A stretch of 47,031 bases of DNA, taken from assembly GCA_017427415.1 (NCBI GenBank), contig JAFRSU010000051.1, positions 1-47,031 of the forward strand, written 5' to 3'. Below, piece after piece: positions 8,942 through 17,324 of this stretch; the stretch's first letter is position 1; the number at the start of each line of letters is the position of its first letter. The stretch is from Lachnospiraceae bacterium. Lineage in GTDB: Bacteria; Bacillota; Clostridia; Lachnospirales; Lachnospiraceae. Position numbers and translations under genes: made by a program. Below the pieces are notes generated by a model. That model did not search any database and had not been told where the DNA came from. It was given only the letters and a program-made list of their open reading frames with translations.

Positions 8942-8955
8942 TAATCTATAGATTA
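8942..8955. promoter_or_regulatory. Candidate BlaI operator
   Basis: TAATCTATAGATTA is a perfect 14-base palindrome, 27 bases before the repressor start codon, where an autoregulatory operator would be expected. It differs from the TACA-N2-TGTA core of staphylococcal Bla/Mec operators, so the assignment rests on position and symmetry. Confidence 0.4.
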
Positions 8956-9001
8956 CGAACACAATACTAACGACTTATCGGATTCTTCTATCATTCCCTG
9001 A

Positions 9002-9032
9002 TATGCCGGGCAGCCTCCATGCCACCCGACAT
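9002..9032 (-). terminator. Hairpin after the small secreted protein
   Basis: TATGCCGGG and CCCGACATA pair on the minus-strand RNA with one G-U pair. It follows the stop of the 9060-9428 gene. There is no clear U-run, so it may be a weak terminator or an RNA-stabilising stem. Confidence 0.35.
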
Positions 9033-9059
9033 ACAAATTAATCCACTATCCCAAAATTC

Positions 9060-9428
9060 TTATTCGTTTGCCGAAAGAGACGGAGTAACAATGGGTGTAC
9101 GCCCTTCTTTATTCCATTCTTCGAGCTGCTCATCCGTAGGTCCGATATAAACAGTATTATAATAACCTCCGGAAATCAAAGTGTTATAAGCTTCCCTGCT
9201 GCTGACATACCAATAGTCCGGACCCTTATACCACTCTTTCTCTTCAAGATCCTTCTGCATCTTGTCTAACTTGGCTCTATATTCCTCGTCATCCAGGGTA
9301 TATTCGATAACCTTCGGAGTATCATCGCCATTGTCCGCATGGACATTTGTGACTCCCTGCGACACAAACAGTCCTGTACAGACGGCAGCCAGAACTCCTG
9401 TTACCGTAAGTAACGCTTTTCTTAACAT
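9060..9428 (-). CDS. Small secreted protein of unknown function
   Basis: About 122 residues from the ATG at 9428, chosen because AGGA lies 5 bases before it and it begins a clean signal peptide (MLRKALLTVTG... ending VHA-D). The mature part is about 90 residues, charged, with a helix rich in Glu/Lys (EEYRAKLDKMQKDLEEKEW) followed by a Tyr/Gly-rich segment. No family is recognised. It lies upstream of the BlaI-M56-VanZ operon on the same strand with a strong promoter of its own. It may be a secreted signal or target for that sensor system, but this is inference. Confidence 0.65.
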   Translation of the reverse strand: MLRKALLTVTGVLAAVCTGLFVSQGVTNVHADNGDDTPKVIEYTLDDEEYRAKLDKMQKDLEEKEWYKGPDYWYVSSREAYNTLISGGYYNTVYIGPTDEQLEEWNKEGRTPIVTPSLSANE

Positions 9429-9556
9429 TATTCCTAACTTTCCTTTCTGCTGACAAATCTGTTTAAACACCAATAATGCCTTGTCTGCTTCAGCACCAGG
9501 TGTATCATGTTACTTTTTATGGCCATTAATTTGGTTGTAATATTACCACCATTTGC

Positions 9557-9585
9557 AATATACCACCCATATATGCCTTTGTCAA
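9557..9585 (-). promoter_or_regulatory. Strong sigma-A promoter for the small secreted protein
   Basis: On the minus strand, TTGACA (9585-9580) is followed by a 17-base spacer and TATATT (9562-9557). The start codon is about 120 bases downstream, giving a long leader. Confidence 0.75.
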
Positions 9586-9681
9586 GCTTTTTTTCTATTT
9601 TCTTATCACTATCAGCATATACTGATTGTCTCTATCTCCAATTTCAAAAATAATAAATATTTCGGGCTATGAGTCCACCCT

Positions 9682-9767
9682 GTTCGCAATTGAGCACCAC
9701 CAATCCGCAGAAAAGCACCACTCAAAAAATGAATTCAAGGTTTAGCACCGCATTGTATCGTTCGCAA
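9682..9767. repeat. Spaced AGCACC and GTTCGCAA repeats, possible mobile-element end
   Basis: AGCACCAC occurs at 9693-9700 and 9714-9721, and AGCACCG at 9744-9750. GTTCGCAA occurs at 9682-9689 and 9760-9767. The stretch has no gene. Multiple short repeats at a terminus are typical of IS21-type elements, but no transposase or matching other end is present. The rest of 9590-9885 shows nothing else. Confidence 0.35.
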
Positions 9768-9888
9768 ATACACAAATTATAGTTGATAAAAATGCAACCA
9801 CCAAATATTCCATAAATGGTAACAAAATGGCGTCTTATTTAAGATGCCGCTGCTTCGTTAAAATTGACTAATTCATTATAATACAATA

Positions 9889-9927
9889 CAGCCTCCATTT
9901 CTGTTTACTAATCAGATATGGAGGCTG
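9889..9927. terminator. Hairpin terminator
   Basis: Perfect arms CAGCCTCCAT (9889-9898) and ATGGAGGCTG (9918-9927) enclose a small inner CTG/CAG stem. The T-rich tail (TTTGTTTTATTTT) is on the plus side. For the minus-strand gene ending at 9948 it would act as the 3' stem. Confidence 0.6.
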
Positions 9928-9947
9928 TTTGTTTTATTTTATGATTA

Positions 9948-10658
9948 TCATTCGTATGCGGATTTCATGTCATACACATCTTCACCATACGGTACATTCA
10001 ATTTCCTGTCTTTTCCAAGTGTATACTCTTTCCCTGCAATCAAGAACTTGTGGCCGGTTTCATACTGCTTTAAGTACCTTTCACTGGTTACGTATGAGAA
10101 ATGGTTGTCATACTGTGCTTTGCTGTAGACAGCTGAAGCACCTTTTGCCTGCGAAAAGAATTGCGTTGCTGATCTATCGCCGACTGTAACACTGAAGAAT
10201 CCTGGTTTAATCCCAGCATCAAATAGCTGTTTTCTTATTTCATCATCAGAGTATTTCAGGCCTAAAAATGTCGGGTCTCCAGCAAGGTCACTCCAGAAAC
10301 TATAGGCTTCCCTGGTTATGTTTTTAAATATCGTGGAGTCCGCTAATCCAGGATCTTCAGACCCAAGATCCCATTGAATAGTACCATCAGGATCAATGCG
10401 ATCAATAGTTCCTACGCGGTTAAAGTAGTCTATAACCGGATCGTTCATTATCAGGTCATTATTAATAGTGGCGCTGATCTTGTTATGATTGACAGCTGCA
10501 CTGTCAGATAATTCTTTTCCAGCTTTGGAGATACTTATGTTAACGCCGCTCTTCTTGCTGGTGTTTATACTAACACTGCCTTTAGCATCAGAGGTTTTCC
10601 GACCGTTGGCATAACTCTTAACCTGTCCAGTACTATTAGGATTAATTGATAACGACAT
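9948..10658 (-). CDS. Hypothetical cytoplasmic protein, 236 residues
   Basis: No family recognised with confidence. The start has GGGAGG 7 bases upstream. There is no signal peptide or membrane segment. The first ~60 residues are low-complexity and Ser/Lys/Asn-rich (MSLSINPNSTGQV, then SINTSKKSGVNISISKAG), like the disordered heads of some exported flagellar or secretion-linked proteins. Residues about 70-236 look folded, with alternating aromatic and charged residues. It follows the M56-LRR gene by 83 bases on the same strand and may belong to its transcript. Confidence 0.6.
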   Translation of the reverse strand: MSLSINPNSTGQVKSYANGRKTSDAKGSVSINTSKKSGVNISISKAGKELSDSAAVNHNKISATINNDLIMNDPVIDYFNRVGTIDRIDPDGTIQWDLGSEDPGLADSTIFKNITREAYSFWSDLAGDPTFLGLKYSDDEIRKQLFDAGIKPGFFSVTVGDRSATQFFSQAKGASAVYSKAQYDNHFSYVTSERYLKQYETGHKFLIAGKEYTLGKDRKLNVPYGEDVYDMKSAYE

Positions 10659-10741
10659 TTGGCTACCTCCCTATAAAAACTCCATTTATGTACACTCATC
10701 CTTATCTTATATATCGGCATACCTGTCCTTTCTTAAGCAAA

Positions 10742-13064
10742 TCATTTTCTATAATCAAATATAGCCTTCTTATTGACTCTCTTAATCTGATCCTTTGATT
10801 CATCAAGCAGCATATTGCACTGCCAGAAAGCGTACTTGGAAAGCTCCGTCACACTTTCAGGGATATTTACCTCTAAAAGATTATCACAATGATAAAACGC
10901 ATAATCATTTATAGTAGTCACTGATTCCGGCAGATAAATCTTCTTAAGACTCACACAATTATAAAACGCGTAAGTATCAATAGTTTTTATCGTACTCGGC
11001 AGATAAACCGTTTCAAGCTTATCACATCCCGAAAACATACTTGCGCTTATCACTTCAACACCTTCCGGGATCCGTATATCCTTTATCCCTGTATTGGCAA
11101 AGGCACTTTTTCCAATTTCACTGACCGATCCGGGTATATCAATTGTATCCAGTGATGAGCAGCACCAAAAAGCCCCGTTACCTATCTTAGTGACAGCTCC
11201 TTCCAAAACCACCTTGCTCAAATTTCTGTTTTCAGCAAAAAGAAAATCTGATATCTCTGTTACGCTTTCAGGAATACTTATGTTTTTGATCGCGCAACTC
11301 TGAAAAGCGCTTGCTTCAATAGTCGAAACTGATGACGGGATTGATATATTTTCCAGTTTTTCGCAGCCACTGAAGGCGCTCCTTCCGATCACTTCGACCG
11401 TATCGGGTATAATAACAGATTTTATAGTCTTTGTATTGTAGAATGCTTCTGCCTTTATCTGCCTGATACCCGAAGGGATTACTGCCTGTTCAGCACTTGG
11501 AGTAGATGAAATAACTGTTTCGTTTTCGTTTATCTCGGGTGTGACATCTTCTTCCTTCTTTGAATTATCTTCTATGACAGGATTATCCACTACGTCAGGA
11601 TTATCTTTTTTGACAGAGTTATCTTCTACAACAGGATTGTCCTCACTAATAGGATTATCATCTATTACAGAAGCATCGCTCTTATTAGGGGGTTCTTCAG
11701 TACTAGAGTCTTCTCCTCCTGTACCAATATTTATATTATTGTCTGTCTCAGGCACATAGCTCTTATCGATGTCATCAGTTTCTCTAATTGTATTATGTTC
11801 TAAATTTTCTTCAATATTATTGACAGCTCCTTTACTATCTTCCACAGAATTATCTGTATCACCTTCATCAATAAGAATTATATCTGTATTATTGTCTTTA
11901 TCTTTATCCTTCTCCTTTGCCGAAACCGGGTCTGTCAAAAAGCATACAGCAAATACAGCACACCCTAATACAACACTTACCAATACAATCTTTACCGGCT
12001 TTTTTAAGCTTACTATAGCTTTTACTCTTTCCTTTACTCCGGTCTCACCGAAAGCCAAAGGACATATGGCAATGATCCTGTTATGTACGGAGCATGTAAG
12101 CAATGCCTGCGAATATCCGGCTCTCTCCAAAGGGGAAAGGTTACCTGCGGCACGTTCATCACATGCAAGCTCCAGGTCCTTTGTAAAGCATATGAAAGCC
12201 ACCCACATCAAAGGATTGAACCAATAGATCAAAAGCAGTACAAAGCCTATCATTTTCCACATCTGATCGAAGTGCCTGATATGGGCGTTCTCATGCCATA
12301 TAACAAACTTTAGCGTCTCCTCATCGAGGCCTTCCGGGACATATAGGCGGTTCCCAAGCATCCCCATGATAAACGGTGACTTTATGCCTTCGCAGACATA
12401 TATCATAGCCAGAGACTGCTCTGTCAGGCTATAAGGCAGCTGTGCAGGTACGGAAAACCTGACTATTCTTTTAAGCCTGGCAATACTTATCAGGAAATAA
12501 GCAAATGCGACAATACATCCTGCAATATAGATAATTGAAAGCAAACCTGTGATATCGGCGTGTTTTGAGTTGTCCTTTGTTAATCCTATATCGGTTCTCT
12601 CTATACCGGGTAATTCTATATCTGATTTCTCAGTATCAGTCCTCTCTATATCTGCTTTTTCCATGTCGTAGCTAACTATGTCCGGTCTCTCCACATCTGT
12701 AACCGGTGCTTTCGCTGTAGATTCAGATCCGGTTTTTTCTTCGGATCCGTATGCCGAAGTCTTTCCCTCAAAGTCTATCGGAACATACTCATCCTCACCC
12801 AAAGAATGATCAGCTGCTCCCATATCATCTTTTCCAAATAAAACCTCGGTATATCCCGACCTTATATCACCTATATCGGGCACGAGTGAAAAAGCACTTT
12901 CCAGTCCTACGGGCATGATAAGACGCAAAGCAACTATAAGCCACAGAACCAGATTAACCCACTTCGGCAGCCTCTTAATAAACGGTCTTATTTAAAAGTA
13001 CTATCAATATGATAATACTTGCTATAATGCTCGAATCTATCAGCCAAACAAGAATATTCTTCAT
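10742..13064 (-). CDS. M56 (BlaR1-like) sensor peptidase fused to BspA-type LRR domain, with a frameshift near its N-terminus
   Basis: The uninterrupted frame is 10742-12928 (728 residues), but it begins inside a membrane helix at TTG. A proper start is the ATG at 13064 with AAGGA before it. That frame reads MKNILVWLIDSSIIASIIIL and stops at 12977-12975. The continuation, RPFIKRLPKWVNLVLWLIV, is in the next frame, so one base too many near 12990-12993 breaks the gene. Residue numbers from 12928: zinc site HENAH 212-216, NPLMW about 233-237, ELACDE about 250, membrane helix about 311-330, an acidic repeat linker (VxDNPVxEDN) about 405-445, and LRR_5 repeats 480-728. A second repeat linker (DIExTDxE) lies at 82-115. 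It follows a BlaI gene. Extracellular LRRs would be the sensing part. Confidence 0.8.
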
Positions 13065-13104
13065 ACACACTATCCTTTCGAGATATTTGTGATCTCACGG
13101 AGCA

Positions 13105-13473
13105 TCAGTTCAACGAGTTTTTATATTCCTCGATTATGTGCCGTATCTCATCAGCTTCCTTTTCCGAAACAGCCTTATCAGAGACAAATGCAGCAAGGAA
13201 TGCGGGCAGCGACCCCTTAAAATGCTCCTGTACAAACTGTCTGCTCTTTACACCCGCAAACTCTTCTTTGGACATTGCAGCAGAAACCATACCGTTCTCA
13301 TTTTTAAAAAGACCTTTTTCGCAAAGCTTTCTTAAAACCGTGAATGTAGTAGACTTATTCCACTCCAGCCTTTCCTTGCATATCTTCATCAATTCCATGG
13401 ACTTTATGGGTTCCAGCTCCCATATGATATTTGCAAATCGCTCCTGTACTTCTCCCAATTCTATTTTCTGCAT
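13105..13473 (-). CDS. BlaI/MecI-family transcriptional repressor 2
   Basis: About 122 residues. The ATG at 13473 is chosen because AGGAG lies 9 bases before it; the upstream ATG at 13488 overlaps that ribosome site. The helix-turn-helix follows the BlaI pattern (ERFANIIWELEP, SMELMKICKERL, WNKSTTFTVLRKLCEKGLF), and C-terminal helices give dimer contacts. It is more divergent than the repressor at 8.6 kb. It lies 41 bases before the M56-LRR gene, forming a repressor/protease pair. It would be released by cleavage once the peptidase is activated. Confidence 0.85.
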   Translation of the reverse strand: MQKIELGEVQERFANIIWELEPIKSMELMKICKERLEWNKSTTFTVLRKLCEKGLFKNENGMVSAAMSKEEFAGVKSRQFVQEHFKGSLPAFLAAFVSDKAVSEKEADEIRHIIEEYKNSLN

Positions 13474-13484
13474 TTTAATACTCC

Positions 13485-13796
13485 TCATAGTTTCCTGTAT
13501 AGCTGTTTAAACCCGATCTTCTTAACCTTATTAGGCAGCACCAAACTCTTTATATTACTACATTTGTACAAAGCATAGCTTTCTATCTTTTACAGCTTGC
13601 CGGAAGTAAAACTTCATTAACCGCAGGCGTAACATCCTTAGTCCCGGTGTTTCTTTGCACTTATCACCTCGTAAGTCGAACCCTCATATTCAAATACGTC
13701 CGGTCCATCATTCGTCTCGGATGCTCTGACCGTATATGCTTTTGTTAATCCCATGATCAGGAAAAGCACGCATAGTCTAAGAAAAATCTTTTTCAT
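13485..13796 (-). pseudogene. Decayed BspA-like LRR gene
   Basis: An ATG at 13796, 8 bases after the preceding stop, opens a signal peptide (MKKIFLRLCVLFLIMGLTKA) but ends after about 52 codons at AKKHRD. The next frame continues GTKDVTPAVNEVLLPASCK. A third frame from about 13583 reads KIESYALYKCSNIKSLVLP then NKVKKIGFK, a typical BspA LRR unit, ending at 13485. Two frameshifts therefore disrupt what was a secreted LRR protein. The 5' part could still give a small secreted peptide. Confidence 0.65.
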
Positions 13797-13804
13797 CAAT
13801 CTTT

Positions 13805-15775
13805 TCACGATTCTTTCTGTACTTTTATAATTTCGTTATTCCACTCGGAATACTCACGGTTTCCTTTGTCATCGAGGTTTTTGAACGCTCTGACTCTTAA
13901 GTATATGGCAGTTACAGGTTCATTGCCGGCTTTCAGGTCCAACCTTGCCTCAGTCTCTACAGTCTCAAGCCTTACCGGGTTACTGTAATCAGCATTTACA
14001 GAACCTTCCACCTCATATCCGTCTATACCGTTTACCTTGTACCATTCAAAGCTGACAGGCAATTTTCCGTTTTTATCGGGCTCATCGTAATACATACGCC
14101 AGCGTATTCCGATCTTTGCCTGCTTTAATCCCTTCTCAAAGGTAGCGCTTACCTTTCCGCCGTAAAACCTCTGATCATATCCGCTTGTGTCCCCCATTAC
14201 CACAAGCTCTGATTCTTTTGCGTTAAACGAACCGACTTCGAACGCCCCGCTTCCAACAGTTGTTACACTCTCAGGCAATACAAACTTACTAATCTTACAG
14301 TTATAAAAAGCCATTTCCCCTATAGTAGTCAGGTTATCCAGATTTTCAAAACCGCTGAACTTATCGATATTTAAAGCTCCGCAGTTCTGGAATGCGCTTT
14401 TTCCGATTTCTTTAAGTGATGACGGAAAATTAACCTTCTTTAAGCTTCCGCAGTCAAAGCATATCCCGTCAGGGATCTTTTCCATACCTTCTTCAAAGCT
14501 GATACTTGTAAGCGTTGAGGAACTGAATATCGATTCCCCGTATTCTTCTATAATTGCTGGTATCGTGATCTTCTCCAGTTTACTCCACATAAAAGCATAG
14601 TCACCTATATATTTAACGCTCTTGGGGATACTGATACTTGTCACATCAGAGCCACAGAATGAGTTTTTACCTATTCCGGTTACATTTTCATCGAGCTTAA
14701 CCTTTCCGCCGTCTCCGAAATACCAGAGAAGTAACCCGTCCTTACTTATCAGATAATCGTTTTTACTTACTTCTATAAGGTCTCCAAACCCGCTTATAAA
14801 CCAATCCATGCAGGCATCCTTATCTCCCCAGCCGCTTAAAGGGAAATCCATATTGCAGTAATTAGCCAGTATTTCTATAGAATGCCCGTCAAGCTCCGTA
14901 TCTTTAGTTATTATCTTCAGAGAACCGGATTCACTAAATGCTCCGATACTTTCTTCTGTATCTGTGCTTAGTACTGCCTCGCACTTTCCTTTTGGTAGGT
15001 ACAGCTTAGTCAGCTTACAACATCCATAATAATCCTCTGCATAATAACTGTAGCTGAATGCCCCGACAAATACCTTACTTACCCCGTCCGGTACTCTGAA
15101 GCTTTTTCTTTCGGAAGGTATCCTGACCAGAGTAGTCCCATCCTTAGTATATATAGCTCCTTTAATGCTCTTGTAATTGGGATCATCCTTACTTACTACC
15201 AGATATTTTGCTGACAAGGCAGATACATTTTCTATCTTTAACGGCGTAGTAAAAGTTATCTTCTTAGGAGCAAATGAATCTGTACCGTAAGGCATAAGTA
15301 ATCTGAATATGCTTTCATCCGGATCTTTTTCATCATAATGCAATGTAAAATCTCCGGGCATGGTAATCCATTTTAATCTCTCACAGCCCCAGAAAGCACA
15401 CTGGCCTATATCCTTGACAGTGGAAGGGATAACCAGCTTTTTTATGTTAGTACCTTGAAAGCTGTAACAACCAATGCTTAAGAGTCCCTCGGGAAGCTGA
15501 ATGCTTTTTATATTCGTACACATATTGAATGCGCTTCTGCTAACAGATGTTACTCCCTGCTTTATAACAACCCTTTTTATTCGCTTATCATCGTCAAACT
15601 TCATGTCTTCAGGCATGTCACCCGTTCCGCTTATGGTCATAGTGCCTGTTTTCTTATCAAAAACGGCCTTAACAGATGATTTGCTATCCGTACCGGCATA
15701 TGCTTTAATACACCCAAAACACCCGATAAACATACATAAAAATGCTATCCAAACACCTAATGTCAGTTTTTTCAT
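13805..15775 (-). CDS. BspA-type leucine-rich-repeat surface/secreted protein
   Basis: About 656 residues from the ATG at 15775, preceded by TAGGAGG. The signal peptide ends near AYA-G. BspA-like LRR_5 units run through most of the protein (for example VVIKQGVTSVSRSAFNMCTN, LPEGLLSIGCYSFQGT, VNFPSSLKEIGKSAFQNCGA). The last ~100 residues resemble an Fn3-like domain (FEWYKVNGIDGYEVEG, then YLRVRAFKNLDDKG). No wall anchor is visible. It is the first gene of an operon with the decayed LRR gene, BlaI repressor 2 and the M56-LRR fusion. Known BspA proteins bind host or surface ligands; the ligand here is unknown. Confidence 0.85.
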   Translation of the reverse strand: MKKLTLGVWIAFLCMFIGCFGCIKAYAGTDSKSSVKAVFDKKTGTMTISGTGDMPEDMKFDDDKRIKRVVIKQGVTSVSRSAFNMCTNIKSIQLPEGLLSIGCYSFQGTNIKKLVIPSTVKDIGQCAFWGCERLKWITMPGDFTLHYDEKDPDESIFRLLMPYGTDSFAPKKITFTTPLKIENVSALSAKYLVVSKDDPNYKSIKGAIYTKDGTTLVRIPSERKSFRVPDGVSKVFVGAFSYSYYAEDYYGCCKLTKLYLPKGKCEAVLSTDTEESIGAFSESGSLKIITKDTELDGHSIEILANYCNMDFPLSGWGDKDACMDWFISGFGDLIEVSKNDYLISKDGLLLWYFGDGGKVKLDENVTGIGKNSFCGSDVTSISIPKSVKYIGDYAFMWSKLEKITIPAIIEEYGESIFSSSTLTSISFEEGMEKIPDGICFDCGSLKKVNFPSSLKEIGKSAFQNCGALNIDKFSGFENLDNLTTIGEMAFYNCKISKFVLPESVTTVGSGAFEVGSFNAKESELVVMGDTSGYDQRFYGGKVSATFEKGLKQAKIGIRWRMYYDEPDKNGKLPVSFEWYKVNGIDGYEVEGSVNADYSNPVRLETVETEARLDLKAGNEPVTAIYLRVRAFKNLDDKGNREYSEWNNEIIKVQKES

Positions 15776-15828
15776 ACCCAGCCTCCTAAAAAAACACACA
15801 GGTTTATTTACTCTAAACCCATGTGCTA

Positions 15829-15857
15829 ATTTTACTCCGGATAAACCAATTTGTCAA
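15829..15857 (-). promoter_or_regulatory. Sigma-A promoter of the BspA/BlaI/M56-LRR operon
   Basis: On the minus strand, TTGACA (15857-15852) is followed by a 17-base spacer and TAAAAT (15834-15829). It lies about 55 bases before the BspA start, giving a short leader. Confidence 0.75.
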
Positions 15858-15938
15858 GAGGAAATTGCAATCAGTTTTTACCAACACCTACAGATATATT
15901 ACTCCAGTCCGTATATTCACGGGTTCCTTTAAACTTCT

Positions 15939-15963
15939 AATTGTGCAAGCGACTTGCACAATT
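15939..15963. repeat. Perfect short inverted repeat
   Basis: AATTGTGCAAG and CTTGCACAATT enclose the 3-base loop CGA. It lies between the divergent BspA and ATPase promoters. No U-run follows on either strand, so it is more likely a protein site or an island-boundary remnant than a terminator. Confidence 0.45.
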
Positions 15964-16063
15964 TATCCTACATAACTACACATCCTCTTTTCGTCCAAAA
16001 TCGACATTTTCTTGTTTTACATGCCTTTTTTGTAAAATATTTTTCTGTTTTCAAATATATAAC

Positions 16064-16092
16064 TTGCATTCCGTGGTTTTATATCGTATAAT
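16064..16092 (+). promoter_or_regulatory. Promoter of the AbiL-like pair
   Basis: A perfect TATAAT (16087-16092) lies 17 bases after TTGCAT (16064-16069). A strong GGAAAGGAGG ribosome site and the ATG at 16119 follow closely. Confidence 0.65.
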
Positions 16093-16118
16093 ACCCTCAG
16101 GAAAGGAGGCGTATCGAT

Positions 16119-17324
16119 ATGTTATGCCAGTTCACGTTCAAGAATTTCAAGTCCTACAAGGACGAAACCATATTTGACTTCCAAGCTGCCGCTCTTCCTG
16201 AGTTTAAGGAGACGCTCATCACCGCAAAGTCCGCGCCTGACCTTGTTCCAGTCAGTGCCGTGTACGGCCCGAATGGCGGTGGCAAGTCCAATCTACTCCA
16301 GGCTTTATCCTGTGTGATCTCCACCATCGTAAAGCCGGTGCATGAGCTGGGAAAGAACCGCCAGCCCCTCATTCTCCAGCAGAAGGTGGATGCCATCCCT
16401 TTCTTATTCGATGATGTGTCAGCGAATGAGCCGACAGAATTCCGACTGTTCTTCCTGATTGGTAGCAGTATGTACTGCTATTACCTTGCCCTAAAGGACG
16501 ATGAAGTGATTTCCGAATCACTGACACGCAAGTCTGTCACCGGCAAAAAGACTGCTGACATCTTCGATCGTGAAAATGATAAGATCACACTCGGATACAG
16601 CATCAATAAGAAGAGCATCAACACGAATGTAAATCCGAAGATGCCCTACCTCTCATTCCTTGCCATCAACTACGACATTCCTGAGATCAGCGAAGTCATG
16701 ACATGGTTCGAGAGCTGCATCATCCGAAGCTATGCAAATCCTATGGTAGAACATCAGATCATGCTGGAAAAGTACGTGGAATACAAGAATCAGTTCATCA
16801 GGGCACTGAACGATATGGACATCGATATCACGGATTATCGATACGATGAAGACAGCAAGCAGCTTTACATGAAGCGCAAGCTCGGTAAGAAAGAATACGA
16901 ACTTACTTTCACGGAAGAATCTGATGGTACAAGAAAATTAATCGCCGCTCTGCCAGTCATCCTGCTCGCTCTTCGTGAGGGAAGGCTTGTCATCATCGAT
17001 GAATTGGATGCCAAGCTCCATCCAAAGCTTCTTAGATATGTGATCTTTCTTTTCAAGAATAAGGAAATTAACCGTCACGGTGCCCAGCTTCTCTTTACAT
17101 CACATGATATGTCAACAATGAAAAATTCCATCTTCCGTCGTGATGAGATATGGTTCGCCGCTGATAATGAAGCGCACGAAAGTGATGTATACTCTCTGCA
17201 TGAAATGAGAAGCGAAGACGGCTCCCGCATCAAAAATACCGCCACCTATGATAAGCAATATCTTGAAGGTCGTTATGGAGCGGACCCCTACCTCCGGAAT
17301 ATGCTGGGAGGTGCATTCGCATGA
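16119..17324 (+). CDS. AAA15-family ATPase, AbiL-type defence component A
   Basis: A 401-residue protein. FTFKNFKSYKDE at the N-terminus is the usual opening of SMC/RecF-like AAA15 ATPases. Walker A GPNGGGKS is at 50-57, Walker B VIIDELD starts at 291, and FTSHD serves as the sensor His region. The C-terminus (RYGADPYLRNML) is typical of ATPases paired with RloB proteins. The next gene overlaps by 4 bases and encodes RloB. This pair matches AbiLi/AbiLii abortive-infection systems, in which the ATPase is thought to sense phage and license a nuclease-like partner. Codons ending in G/C are commoner than in neighbours, which suggests transfer. Confidence 0.87.
   Translation: MLCQFTFKNFKSYKDETIFDFQAAALPEFKETLITAKSAPDLVPVSAVYGPNGGGKSNLLQALSCVISTIVKPVHELGKNRQPLILQQKVDAIPFLFDDVSANEPTEFRLFFLIGSSMYCYYLALKDDEVISESLTRKSVTGKKTADIFDRENDKITLGYSINKKSINTNVNPKMPYLSFLAINYDIPEISEVMTWFESCIIRSYANPMVEHQIMLEKYVEYKNQFIRALNDMDIDITDYRYDEDSKQLYMKRKLGKKEYELTFTEESDGTRKLIAALPVILLALREGRLVIIDELDAKLHPKLLRYVIFLFKNKEINRHGAQLLFTSHDMSTMKNSIFRRDEIWFAADNEAHESDVYSLHEMRSEDGSRIKNTATYDKQYLEGRYGADPYLRNMLGGAFA

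Noticed and set aside
11541..12227. Plus-strand open frames opposite the M56-LRR gene
   Set aside because: They are low-complexity Ser/Thr/Leu-rich readings of the acidic repeat linker and membrane segment, without ribosome sites.
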